DNA from: Leucobacter chinensis
Lineage (GTDB): Bacteria; Actinomycetota; Actinomycetes; Actinomycetales; Microbacteriaceae
Length of the DNA stretch: 64,000 nt
Reading direction: 5' to 3'
NCBI RefSeq assembly: GCF_019049105.1
Contig: NZ_JAHQZR010000002.1
Coordinates: 310,001-374,000 of the forward strand
A program made the position numbers and the translations under genes. The first letter of the stretch is position 1; each line of letters begins with the position of its first letter. The notes beneath the pieces were generated by a model. The model made no database searches. It saw only the letters and a list, made by a program, of their open reading frames with translations, and was not told the origin of the DNA. Below, piece after piece: positions 20,261-28,864 of this stretch.

Positions 20261-20881
20261 CTAGTTCAGGTTGCCCGGCTTATCGCCGGGTTCTGGCGAA
20301 CCATCGAGGTTGCGCAGCTGCGCCTCAATGTATGAGCGCAACGTGCCGCGGTATTCGCTCTCGAAGTCGCGAAGGTCGTTGATGCGGTTCTGCAAGTCGA
20401 GGCGACGGCCGTTGAGGTCATCGAGCACGTCTGAGCGCTGCTTCTCTGCTTCTGAAACGAGTTCGCGTGCCTTCTTCTCGCCAACTGAGATGAGTTCGTC
20501 GCGGGTCGATTCACCCTCGTTGACGTACTTGTCGTGCAGTTCGAGTGCGAGCTGCAGCATTGCGCTCGACTTGATCGCATCGGGATTGGTCGCGCCAACA
20601 GCCTCTGCGGTGGCTGCTGCAGGCACCTCGGGAGCAGCGGCAGCCTGCGGCGCTGCAGGAACGGCTGAGACTGGCTGTGCCTGAGCGGCAGCGCGCTGCT
20701 CTTCGAGCTGTGCGGTCAGTTCTTCAACCTTGGCACGCAGTTCGTCACGCTCGACCTCAACCTGGCGCAGGTCTTCGCCAATCTTGTCGAGGAAGTCGTC
20801 AACCTGATCCATGTCGTAGCCGTCACGGAATTTCGTGATGGCAAACTTCTGGTTCAGAATGTCATCTGAGGTAAGGGCCAT
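20261..20881 (-). CDS. divIVA: DivIVA/Wag31 polar growth protein
   Basis: DivIVA/Wag31 binds curved membrane at the poles and steers peptidoglycan growth in actinobacteria. The 206-residue protein starts MALTSDDILNQKFAITKFRDGYDMDQVDDFLDKI, with the conserved membrane-binding head in the first 60 residues. A long coiled coil follows, broken by an alanine/proline-rich linker (about residues 70-115), a second helix (QLALELHDKYVNEGESTRDEL) and a short acid C-terminus. In mycobacteria a threonine in this region is phosphorylated by PknA/PknB; I do not claim that here. It lies between yggT and lspA. Confidence 0.95.
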   Translation of the reverse strand: MALTSDDILNQKFAITKFRDGYDMDQVDDFLDKIGEDLRQVEVERDELRAKVEELTAQLEEQRAAAQAQPVSAVPAAPQAAAAPEVPAAATAEAVGATNPDAIKSSAMLQLALELHDKYVNEGESTRDELISVGEKKARELVSEAEKQRSDVLDDLNGRRLDLQNRINDLRDFESEYRGTLRSYIEAQLRNLDGSPEPGDKPGNLN

Positions 20882-20983
20882 GTCCTACTTCTTCTTTCGT
20901 TGGGATTTCATGCCAAGCGTTCTGCATATACGCTACCAAATAAATGAGAGAGCAGCGCAATCAGATCGGGTAACGGCACTCGG

Positions 20984-21271
20984 TTACGGAAGGATTGCGA
21001 TGATGATCCGGCAGGCAACAATCACGACGATCCACGCAATATCAAGCATGATGTTGCCGATTCTGATGGGTGGAATCACCTTGCGCACGAGCCTCAAGGG
21101 TGGATCAGTCAGACGGTAGACGCCGTCAACGAGAATGAGAAAAAAGCCCTTTGGCCGAAAGTCGCGCTTAAGTACAACAACCCAATCGAGAATGAGCCTC
21201 GCCCACAAAACGTAGGTGTATATGAGCAGCGCGATCTGGAGACCGAAGCTGATACCGAAAAGAATCGACAC
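20984..21271 (-). CDS. YggT family membrane protein
   Basis: A 95-residue protein with two hydrophobic segments (LQIALLIYTYVLWARLILDW and ILDIAWIVVIVACRIIIAIL) of the YggT family, an integral membrane protein of unknown role found beside sepF and divIVA in many Gram-positive bacteria. It may help organise the division site. It sits between sepF and divIVA, 3 bp after sepF ends and 102 bp before divIVA. Confidence 0.93.
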   Translation of the reverse strand: MSILFGISFGLQIALLIYTYVLWARLILDWVVVLKRDFRPKGFFLILVDGVYRLTDPPLRLVRKVIPPIRIGNIMLDIAWIVVIVACRIIIAILP

Positions 21272-21274
21272 GGC

Positions 21275-21766
21275 TTACTGAGCGGTTACGAAGAAGGAAC
21301 CTGAGCCAGACTCGTGGCTCACCTGCTCCTGCGGGCCGCTTACTTCGATGTGCTCGGGGCTCAGCAAGAAAACCTTGCTTGTGACGCGCTCGATCTTGCC
21401 GCCGAGGCCCATCACGAGACCACTCGAGAAGTCGATGAGACGCTTAGCGTCGTTCTCATTCATTCGTGAGAGGTTCAAGATGACTGGGATGCCCGCACGG
21501 AAGTTCTCGGCGACGGTTTGGGCGTCGCTGTACTGCGTGGGGTGCATGGTCAAAATTTCGTTCATCGTCCCTGCTGCTGGCTTCGTGACTGGAGTCACGC
21601 GACGCAGAGGCGTGACGGGGGCCTTCGCCTCAGTGGCGACAGGCGCGACCGGCGCACTCTTCTCTTCTTTTGGCGCCTGGTTCTTGGGCTGCTCCACGGG
21701 CATCTCTTCGAGTTCTTCTTCGGCAAGGCCGAGAAAGACCATCGTCTTCTTGAGTGGATTGCTCAT
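21275..21766 (-). CDS. sepF: Cell division protein SepF
   Basis: SepF binds FtsZ and tethers and bundles it at the membrane; actinobacteria without FtsA rely on it. 163 residues with a disordered, proline and alanine-rich middle (about 25-75) and a C-terminal SepF core beginning near residue 80 ([18 protein letters not shown]). The conserved stretch [22 protein letters not shown] lies near the end of the core. The N-terminal amphipathic helix starting [18 protein letters not shown] suits membrane binding. No ftsA is present in the cluster, in line with the family. Confidence 0.95.
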   Translation of the reverse strand: MSNPLKKTMVFLGLAEEELEEMPVEQPKNQAPKEEKSAPVAPVATEAKAPVTPLRRVTPVTKPAAGTMNEILTMHPTQYSDAQTVAENFRAGIPVILNLSRMNENDAKRLIDFSSGLVMGLGGKIERVTSKVFLLSPEHIEVSGPQEQVSHESGSGSFFVTAQ

Positions 21767-21810
21767 GGATTTCTCCCTGCGTTTCGTGTCTCGATACTTC
21801 GAGCGTAGTG

Positions 21811-22488
21811 TTAGTAAGCTCTATTTCCGGTGATTGCGCTGCCAATTCTCAGGTGTGTCGCACCCCATCGCAAGGCTTCTTCGAAGTCGTGGGTCATGCC
21901 AGCAGAAATCGATGAGGCGCTGGGAGCAAGCGCTTGAACCCGTTCAGAGTAGCCGCGCAAGCGTTCAAATGCCCGCCCCGGCTCTTCATCGAGAGGCGCA
22001 ACCGCCATGACACCGCGCAGCGTGATTGTCTCGACACCGAGCACGTGCTCGGTCATGCGCTCAAGGTCAGCCGGCTCAACGCCCCCGCGTCCCTCGTCTG
22101 CCGTCATATTGATTTGCAAGAATCCATCAATGGGCTGTTCGATTGTCGCCAAGGCGTCAATGACTGCTTCACGGTCGAGCGAGTGGATCGACGAGGCATA
22201 CTGCGCAGCCTGACGGGCCTTGTTGCTCTGCAACTGCCCGACAAAGTGCCACCGAATGTCGAGGTCTTCAGTCTCGCGGGCTTTTGCTCTGGCCTCCTGG
22301 TGGCGATTCTCACCGAAGTCTTTGACTCCAATGCTCGCCAGAGCGCGAACCGTCTCTTGAGGGTGAAACTTTGACACGACGATGAGCGTCACCTCATCTC
22401 GCGAGCGGTCACTCTCGCGACATGCCCGCTCAATGCGCTGCTCGATTTCGGCGATCCGCTCGGCGTAAACATGCGCTTCTTCAGTCAC
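21811..22488 (-). CDS. yggS: Pyridoxal phosphate homeostasis protein, YggS family
   Basis: YggS/YlmE is a PLP-binding TIM-barrel protein that controls free pyridoxal phosphate and amino-acid pools. 225 residues. The PLP lysine is in [16 protein letters not shown] near residues 31-46, and [16 protein letters not shown] follows. The C-terminal motif [25 protein letters not shown] is intact. It sits between ftsZ and sepF; the usual intervening ylmD/pgeF gene is absent, leaving only 41 bp from ftsZ. Confidence 0.95.
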   Translation of the reverse strand: MTEEAHVYAERIAEIEQRIERACRESDRSRDEVTLIVVSKFHPQETVRALASIGVKDFGENRHQEARAKARETEDLDIRWHFVGQLQSNKARQAAQYASSIHSLDREAVIDALATIEQPIDGFLQINMTADEGRGGVEPADLERMTEHVLGVETITLRGVMAVAPLDEEPGRAFERLRGYSERVQALAPSASSISAGMTHDFEEALRWGATHLRIGSAITGNRAY

Positions 22489-22529
22489 AGCAATACCCTT
22501 TCTTCGCGTTCGGGCTCAGATACGTTGGC

Positions 22530-23696
22530 CTATTTGAGGAAATCGGGAATGTCGAGGTCACTGTCATCGCCGCTCACGAAAGCATCATCTTCGGTCGGCG
22601 TTGAGGCACTGAGGAGCCCTTCAACAGCCGCATCTCGTGACGAGTCTCCCGTAATTGAAGCAACAACTTCTTCTTCAGCCTCGGCCGCTGCGGTGAAGGG
22701 ATCAACGTGAATGCCTCGACGGCCACGCTCGACTTGCGGCTCAGCCACGGCTTTATTGTCGTCAAAGCCTGCCGCAATGACGGTCACGCGCACCTCATCG
22801 CCGAGTGTGTCATCGATGACCGTACCGAAGATAATGTTTGCTTCGGGGTGCACGACCTCTTGCACGAGTGATGAAGCTTCGTGAATCTCGTGCAGCGCAA
22901 GGTTCGATGAGCCCTGAATCGAGAGCAGCACACCGTGCGCACCCTCAACCGAAGCCTCAAGCAACGGTGACGAAACAGCGAGCTCAGCCGCCTTGATCGC
23001 GCGGTCAGCACCGCGCGCCGAGCCAATACCCATGAGCGCCGACCCGGCACCCTGCATGACCGATTTTACGTCGGCGAAGTCAAGGTTAATAAGACCGGGG
23101 GTCGTGATGAGATCAGTGATGCCCTGCACACCGGCGAGCAGCACCTGGTCAGCTGCGGCAAATGCCTCAATCATGCTGATACCGGGGTCGGTAATTTCAA
23201 GCAGTCGGTCGTTTGGAACGACGATGAGGGTATCGACCTCTTCACGCAAAGCTTCAACGCCTGCATCGGCCTGCGCCGACCGACGCTTACCCTCGAAGCC
23301 GAAGGGGCGCGTGACAACACCAATGGTGAGAGCCCCAACCGACTTAGCAATGCGAGCGACAACGGGAGCCGCACCGGTTCCGGTACCGCCTCCCTCACCC
23401 GCGGTCACGAAGACCATGTCAGCGCCCGAGAGCGCCTCTTCGATCTCGTCAGCGTGATCTTCAGCAGAGCGCCGCCCCACCTCGGGGTCTGCCCCGGCTC
23501 CAAGCCCACCGGTAAGCACTCGCCCGATGCCGAGCTTAACGTCGGCCTCGCTCATGAGCATGGCCTGAGCGTCAGTGTTGACCGCGATAAACTCGACGCC
23601 GCGAAGCCCGAGTTCGATCATGCGGTTCACCGCATTGACGCCGCCGCCGCCAACGCCGACGACCTTGATAATGGCGAGGTTGTTCTGGGTGGACAA
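22530..23696 (-). CDS. ftsZ: Tubulin-like division protein FtsZ
   Basis: FtsZ polymerises with GTP to form the division ring. The likely start is the TTG at 23696 (reading [12 protein letters not shown]), preceded by GGAG 6 bp upstream; 388 residues. The GTP site is complete: [13 protein letters not shown] near 14-26, the tubulin signature [14 protein letters not shown] near 99-112, and the T7 loop with [11 protein letters not shown]. The C-terminus ends DLDIPDFLK, the conserved peptide that binds SepF. A longer reading to 23732 is less likely. The leader carries an inverted repeat and a possible promoter (separate entry). Confidence 0.96.
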   Translation of the reverse strand: MSTQNNLAIIKVVGVGGGGVNAVNRMIELGLRGVEFIAVNTDAQAMLMSEADVKLGIGRVLTGGLGAGADPEVGRRSAEDHADEIEEALSGADMVFVTAGEGGGTGTGAAPVVARIAKSVGALTIGVVTRPFGFEGKRRSAQADAGVEALREEVDTLIVVPNDRLLEITDPGISMIEAFAAADQVLLAGVQGITDLITTPGLINLDFADVKSVMQGAGSALMGIGSARGADRAIKAAELAVSSPLLEASVEGAHGVLLSIQGSSNLALHEIHEASSLVQEVVHPEANIIFGTVIDDTLGDEVRVTVIAAGFDDNKAVAEPQVERGRRGIHVDPFTAAAEAEEEVVASITGDSSRDAAVEGLLSASTPTEDDAFVSGDDSDLDIPDFLK

Positions 23697-23721
23697 GTTC
23701 GTCTCCGCTCTTTCTGCAACC

Positions 23722-23762
23722 TTAAACCTCAACTAGAGGGTTAAAGTATATGCTGCGTATAC
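23722..23762 (-). promoter_or_regulatory. Candidate ftsZ promoter and operator
   Basis: About 26-66 nt upstream of the ftsZ start, two palindromes abut. TTAAACCTC-AACTA-GAGGGTTAAA (23722-23745, one mismatched pair) and GTATA-N7-TATAC (23746-23762). On the minus strand TATACT (23750-23745) looks like a -10 box that would place the start of transcription inside the first repeat, so a bound regulator would overlap it. FtsR, which activates ftsZ in Corynebacterium, is encoded in this window; linking it to this site is a guess. Confidence 0.45.
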
Positions 23763-23853
23763 CTTTATGCCTTCACGGTACGGCGTGATGCCCGAAGGCT
23801 CAGCACGACACACCGATGAGACAACTTTTTTGCTGAAACATTGAGATTCGACG

Positions 23854-25065
23854 CTACCCCGCAGGAATGTACACGGGTGCGTCAGGCGAAGAAACATCGA
23901 TACTTTGCAATGCCACGTCACCGAGCGCCGTGAGCATCGCTTCGAGAACCGCAGATTTTCTCGCATTATTTGCCGAGTCGCCCCACAAGACCGGCACACC
24001 AGACCCCAGCGTAACCTGCACCTGCTGCGGGGTTTCTGCGCTGATCTCAGTGATGCGGTTTCGCGTCACCTCGGGCATCGCGCTCAATACGGTCGCCATG
24101 GCCGTAAACGCATCAGAGCTAAAGTCGGTTCCGACGCCACGCACCAGAGGAATGCCCTCTGGCCGTTCGGCCTGTGGCACCACGTCTATGCGAACTCCAG
24201 ATGCATCAACGAGCATGACTTCTTCGTTCTGTGGCACGGCAACAACGGGCACGCGCTCTTGAACAACAACCGCAAGGGTGTGCGGCGGAATCTTCTCAAC
24301 TTCAAAGCTCTGCAAAAGCGTGAGCCCCTCAAGCTTCTCATGCACCGAATCATCGGTCACGAGCGCGAGCGGCCGACCTTTCACCCCTTCGAGCGCATCG
24401 ATGACTGCAGCCTCGGGCACGCGATCTACCCCACGCACCTCGATAACCCGAACTGACATAAGCGGCGTAAATACCCCGACGAGCACAGAGAGCACAAGAA
24501 TGCTTACTGCGCTCAACGCGATGAGTTGCCTCCGTCTCCTTAACCGCTGATGATGCGAGAACCGTAAGCGCTCGTGACGCTCGCGTTTTTTCCGGCCACG
24601 TTCTGCGGCCCGAGCTTCTTTCTTTGCCTCACGGTACTGGGCATCAGCAGCACGACGGTCAGTGAAAGCCTCGAGCTGAGAGCTTGCCTTGCCCCTGAGG
24701 CGCGAACCTCCGGCGGGCACGATCGAGACCGTTGGCTGGGCGTCTTCATCTTCGGCCCATGCGCTCTCATTTGCATCAGTGTGAGCTTCACTGTCGCCCA
24801 ACCGTGCGTCAAAGGCTCCAGCGTCGAGGTCGTCGTCAAGACTTGGCAGCTCACCAAACCGATCGAAACGCACCGAAGTTGCACTTAAAAGCTGCACCGT
24901 TTCAGCCGTTGTCTCGTCGTGCTCCACACCGGCATCTCCAGGGGCAATGCTCGGCGCCTCGGGCTCGCCCGCCGGCTCCGCTTCCCTCGGTTCTTCGTGA
25001 TCACGAGGCCGTGGCCACTCGCCCGGGGTTCCTTCTGAATACCGAAATCCCTTAGGCCGTTTCAC
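23854..25065 (-). CDS. ftsQ: Division protein FtsQ with long N-terminal tail
   Basis: FtsQ joins the division complex through its extracellular domain. At 403 residues it is longer than the about 260-310 seen in many families, because of an N-terminal cytoplasmic tail of about 180 residues that is acidic and low-complexity, with basic patches (REAKKEARAAERGRKKRERHERLRF) before the single membrane helix near 181-202. The POTRA domain begins PLMSVRVIEVRGVDRVP (201-217), and the FtsQ domain follows. It lies 9 bp after murC. murB and ftsA are not in the cluster. Confidence 0.93.
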   Translation of the reverse strand: MKRPKGFRYSEGTPGEWPRPRDHEEPREAEPAGEPEAPSIAPGDAGVEHDETTAETVQLLSATSVRFDRFGELPSLDDDLDAGAFDARLGDSEAHTDANESAWAEDEDAQPTVSIVPAGGSRLRGKASSQLEAFTDRRAADAQYREAKKEARAAERGRKKRERHERLRFSHHQRLRRRRQLIALSAVSILVLSVLVGVFTPLMSVRVIEVRGVDRVPEAAVIDALEGVKGRPLALVTDDSVHEKLEGLTLLQSFEVEKIPPHTLAVVVQERVPVVAVPQNEEVMLVDASGVRIDVVPQAERPEGIPLVRGVGTDFSSDAFTAMATVLSAMPEVTRNRITEISAETPQQVQVTLGSGVPVLWGDSANNARKSAVLEAMLTALGDVALQSIDVSSPDAPVYIPAG

Positions 25066-25074
25066 AGGGCGCCC

Positions 25075-26472
25075 CTAGGCAAACTTTCGCTCGAGCGATT
25101 CAAGCAACTGCGGAATGATCTGGTACACCGTGCCGCAGCTCATCGTCACGCACACGTCACCGGGCCGCGCGATCTCAGCAAGGTGCTCGGCAGCGCCCTG
25201 CCACTCAGGCTGGAACGACACCTTCGTTTCGTCGCGAAACTTCGAGCTCACGATCTCGCCGGTGACGCCCTCAACAGGGTCTTCGCGGGCAGCGTCGATC
25301 GCGAGCACGAGCGTGTAATCGGCGTTCTGCTCGAGCACGTTGGCGAACTCCTGCGCGAACATCTGCGTGCGGCTAAAGAGGTGAGGCTGGTGGATCGCGA
25401 TCAATCTCCCCTCACCTACCACTGGCCTGATCGAGCTGAGCAGCGCCTCGACCTCGGTCGGGTGGTGGGCGTAGTCGTCGTAGACCCGAACGCCCGCGAC
25501 CTCGCCGTGAAACTCGAACCGGCGCCTCGTTCCCCCGAACGATGCCACCGCGGCCGCAGCCTCTTCGAGAGTGAAGCCGAGCGTGAGCAGCACACCGACA
25601 ACACCCGCAGCGTTGACGGCGTTGTGCCTGCCGTAGACCGACAGACCGGTAGTCGCGCGCTGACCGTCGTACTCGAGCGTGAGCCGAACCGTGTCGGTGT
25701 CGTCGATATCGACAACGCGCAGGTCGCAGCCCTCGCTCTCGCCAAACGTAAAGACCTTCTTGGCATCGAGCCGCGGCAGAATCTCGCGGGTTCCGGCGTC
25801 GTCGCCCGAAATGACGATGCGCTCGCGAGCACCGTCGGCGAACTCGACGAACGCGTCCATAAACGCCTCGCGACTGCCGTAAAAATCAAGATGCTCAGGG
25901 TCAACGTTGGTAATGAGCGCGATCGCCGTGTCATAGAGCAGGAACGACTTGTCTGACTCGTCTGCCTCGAGCACAAAGAGATCGTCGTCGCCGTGCGCCG
26001 CGCTCACGCCGAGCGATTCGATGACACCGCCGTTCACGAATGAGGGGTCACGCTTCAGCTCATGCAGCGCGTTGACTGTCATACCGGTGCTCGTGGTCTT
26101 CCCGTGAGCCCCAGCAACGGCGATCGTTCGCTTGCCGCGCGACAACCACGCGAGCGCCTGCGAGCGGTGCAGCACCGGGATGTTGTTTCGAAGCGCATAC
26201 TGGTACTCAGGGTTGTCCTGCCACAGCGCGCCGGTCACGACGAGCGTATCTGCCCCGTGCGCGTGCTTCTCGTCGTGCCCAATGCCAATCGAGATGCCGA
26301 GCTCCTGAAGCGCCCTGGTGTTCGCGTTCTCGCTTCGATCTGACCCACTCACCTGAACACCAGCGGCGTGTAGCATTCGCGCAATACCGCTCATGCCCGA
26401 TCCGCCGATGCCAACGAGGCAAACGTTACCGAGCGATTCGGGAATCGTGACGTTCAGGTCAGGGTAGATCAT
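25075..26472 (-). CDS. murC: UDP-N-acetylmuramate--L-alanine ligase
   Basis: MurC adds L-alanine (or the residue used at position 1) to UDP-MurNAc. 465 residues. N-terminal Rossmann domain CLVGIGGSGMSGIARML (18-34), ATP site AVAGAHGKTTSTGM (117-130), and the Mur ligase segments EADESDKSF and NVDPEHLDFYGS. Family glycine may matter here: in many B-type murein makers MurC or MurF variants alter the stem, but nothing unusual shows in these motifs. It lies between murG and ftsQ. Confidence 0.97.
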   Translation of the reverse strand: MIYPDLNVTIPESLGNVCLVGIGGSGMSGIARMLHAAGVQVSGSDRSENANTRALQELGISIGIGHDEKHAHGADTLVVTGALWQDNPEYQYALRNNIPVLHRSQALAWLSRGKRTIAVAGAHGKTTSTGMTVNALHELKRDPSFVNGGVIESLGVSAAHGDDDLFVLEADESDKSFLLYDTAIALITNVDPEHLDFYGSREAFMDAFVEFADGARERIVISGDDAGTREILPRLDAKKVFTFGESEGCDLRVVDIDDTDTVRLTLEYDGQRATTGLSVYGRHNAVNAAGVVGVLLTLGFTLEEAAAAVASFGGTRRRFEFHGEVAGVRVYDDYAHHPTEVEALLSSIRPVVGEGRLIAIHQPHLFSRTQMFAQEFANVLEQNADYTLVLAIDAAREDPVEGVTGEIVSSKFRDETKVSFQPEWQGAAEHLAEIARPGDVCVTMSCGTVYQIIPQLLESLERKFA

Positions 26473-26552
26473 GGGCTGGGCTCCTAAGCTCTTCGATGTC
26501 GAGGGTAGCGCGTTACGGCTGTAGTCGGGCTGAGCCGCGCGGCTCTGGGGTG

Positions 26553-27629
26553 TTAGCGTGCTCGTAGCACGTCGAGCACGACGTCATAGAGCTGCTCCGT
26601 GCCCGTCAGCGTGCCGACCTGTTTGGCGAGGGCGCCCATGCGTTCAAGTTGTTCTTCGTCTGTCGCAAGCGGAATAAGTTCGCGCAGCACCCACTCCGGC
26701 GTCAGCACCTCGTCGGCGACGAGAATCGCGCCGCCCGCTTCAACAACCGAACTCGCGTTGAACGCTTGCTCACCATTGCCGAAGCCGTAGGGAACGAGAA
26801 TCGACGGAATGCCGAGACCCGAAATCTCGCTCACCGCGGTTGAGCCCGCGCGCGAAACCACGAGGTCGCAGGCCGCAAACGCGAGGTCCATGCGATCGCA
26901 GTACTCGATGACGTGGTAGCCCTCGACGCCGGGGTCGACGATCTCGGTGAGCCCGCCCCACACGTGCAGCACCTGGATGCCCTCGGCAACGAGCGCACGC
27001 GCGTTTGCCGAGATGCCCTCGTTGATGGCCTTTGCGCCGAGCGAGCCGCCCGTCACGAGCAGCGTGGTGCGTTCGGGGTCAAGCCCGAAGTGCTCGCGCG
27101 CGGCAGGCCTCGCAGCCTTAACGTCGAGCGAGGTGATCTCAGGGCGAAGCGGCATGCCCGTGACAATCGCGCCCTGAATCGGGGTGCCGGGAAAGGTCAC
27201 GGCGACGGCGGCCGCTCGTTTCGCGCCCTGACGGTTCGCGAGCCCAGGCTTCGCGTTCGCCTCGTGAATGACCGTCGGCACGTTCTCGAGCTTTGCGGCG
27301 CGGTAGGCGGGAGCAGAAGCGTACCCGCCGAAACCGACAACAACATCAACGGCTTCATCGCGGATCATCTCGCGCACGACCGAGACCGCCCGCAAGTACT
27401 TCGCTGGAAACTTGAGTGCGTACCCACTCGGCTTTCGAGGGAACGGGAGCCGGTCGATGGTGCGCAGCTCGTAACCGCGCTGGGGTACGAGGCGCGCCTC
27501 GAGCCCCTCCTTGGTTCCGAGAACGAGAATCTTACTCTCGGGCTCCCGCTCACGAATGAGATCGGCGAGGGCGAGCAGCGGGTTCACGTGCCCCGCGGTG
27601 CCACCCCCCGCGAGAAGATACGTCGTCAT
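26553..27629 (-). CDS. murG: Undecaprenyl-diphospho-muramoylpentapeptide N-acetylglucosaminyltransferase
   Basis: MurG transfers GlcNAc from UDP-GlcNAc to lipid I to make lipid II at the inner membrane face. 358 residues. G-loops GGGTAGHVNPLLALADL (8-24) and TGGSLGAKAINEG (about 190-202) are complete, with the C-terminal substrate motif ISRAGSTAVSE near VSRAGSTAVSEISGLGIPSIL. Starts at an ATG that overlaps the ftsW stop by 4 nt. 81 bp separate it from murC. Confidence 0.97.
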   Translation of the reverse strand: MTTYLLAGGGTAGHVNPLLALADLIREREPESKILVLGTKEGLEARLVPQRGYELRTIDRLPFPRKPSGYALKFPAKYLRAVSVVREMIRDEAVDVVVGFGGYASAPAYRAAKLENVPTVIHEANAKPGLANRQGAKRAAAVAVTFPGTPIQGAIVTGMPLRPEITSLDVKAARPAAREHFGLDPERTTLLVTGGSLGAKAINEGISANARALVAEGIQVLHVWGGLTEIVDPGVEGYHVIEYCDRMDLAFAACDLVVSRAGSTAVSEISGLGIPSILVPYGFGNGEQAFNASSVVEAGGAILVADEVLTPEWVLRELIPLATDEEQLERMGALAKQVGTLTGTEQLYDVVLDVLRAR

Positions 27630-28864
27630 GCACCCGTTCCTTTCGTTGGCACGGCTCCCGTGCGCAATTCCTCTTGATATTGTGCGCCGTCACGCGCAAT
27701 CGATAAGACAACGCCCATCGCAATGAGCGTCGCGACGAGGGCTGTTCCTCCAGAACTAATGAGCGGCAGGGGAACGCCGATGACGGGAAGCAGCCGAACG
27801 ACGACACCAATGTTGAGCAGTGCCTGCCCCACGATCCACACGAGTACCCCACCGACGACGCCCTTACCGAAGCGGTCGCGTGACATCGCGATGACTTTAA
27901 AAAGCAGGTAGGCGAGGCCGACGTACAGCAGCATCGTGGCAACAGCGCCGACGAAGCCGAACTCTTCTCCAATGATCGCGAAGATGTAGTCGTTGTCGGC
28001 GGCAGGAAGCCAGGACCACTTGGCCTTCGAGCTCCCGAGGCCCGAGCCAAACATCTCTCCCCCAGCGAGCGCCCAGATGCCGTGCAATGGCTGCCAGTCG
28101 TGACCGCTGTAGTCTTCTTCATTACTCACGAGGCCCATGAGCCTACGCATACGGTTCTCGCTCGTCACAAGGAAAAGGAGAGCCGCGGCAATAGCCGCCG
28201 CGATCACGAGACCGAGTGTTTTCCAGTCGATCTCGGCAAAAATGAGCACGCCAATAACGATCGCAAACATGACCATTGCGGTACCGAGGTCACCGCCGAA
28301 GAGCACGGTTGCGACAGCGAGCACCGCGCCAGGAATGACCGCTGGAATGAGCGCGTGAATCGGCTTCGCGATGAGCTTCTCTTTAAACTGCAGAACCGCT
28401 GACATCCACACGATCATCGCGAGTTTCAAGAACTCCGAGGGCTGCAGGCCGATCGTCTCGGTAATGCGCACCCAGTTGCGGTTACCGCCAACCTCGAAGC
28501 CGAGTGGCGTAAACACGAGCATTTGCAGCACCAGACCGAGGCCGAAAAACCCCCAGGCCCACTTCTTCCAAAACCACAGCGGAATACGAGAAGCAATGAC
28601 CATCAAGATGAGACCGAAGAGCGCATACATCGCCTGGCGCTGAAAGCCACCGAGAAAACCAGCACCGTTCAGGTACGAGGTAATTGACGATGCCGAGAGA
28701 ACCATGATGAGCCCGAAAGCCACAAAGAGCAGGGTGATGCCCCACAGCATGAGCACGGTGACGTTCGACTCGGCAACACGACCCTTCGTGAGCCGAATGC
28801 GAACGACCCTAGCGGTCAGCGGCGTCGTCTGTGGCTCCTGGGGATTCTGCTCGGTGTTCGGCAT
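27626..28864 (-). CDS. ftsW: SEDS peptidoglycan glycosyltransferase FtsW
   Basis: FtsW is the division glycosyltransferase that polymerises lipid II with its partner FtsI. 412 residues with ten membrane segments. SEDS family motifs: NRNWVRI, WLPAADNDYIFAIIGEEFGFVG and PLPLISSGGTALV. The catalytic Asp and acidic residues of the family lie between them. The ATG at 28864 has a strong GGGGGA ribosome site; it overlaps the murD end by 56 nt, longer than the other junctions here. A 4-nt overlap couples it to murG. Confidence 0.96.
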   Translation of the reverse strand: MPNTEQNPQEPQTTPLTARVVRIRLTKGRVAESNVTVLMLWGITLLFVAFGLIMVLSASSITSYLNGAGFLGGFQRQAMYALFGLILMVIASRIPLWFWKKWAWGFFGLGLVLQMLVFTPLGFEVGGNRNWVRITETIGLQPSEFLKLAMIVWMSAVLQFKEKLIAKPIHALIPAVIPGAVLAVATVLFGGDLGTAMVMFAIVIGVLIFAEIDWKTLGLVIAAAIAAALLFLVTSENRMRRLMGLVSNEEDYSGHDWQPLHGIWALAGGEMFGSGLGSSKAKWSWLPAADNDYIFAIIGEEFGFVGAVATMLLYVGLAYLLFKVIAMSRDRFGKGVVGGVLVWIVGQALLNIGVVVRLLPVIGVPLPLISSGGTALVATLIAMGVVLSIARDGAQYQEELRTGAVPTKGTGA

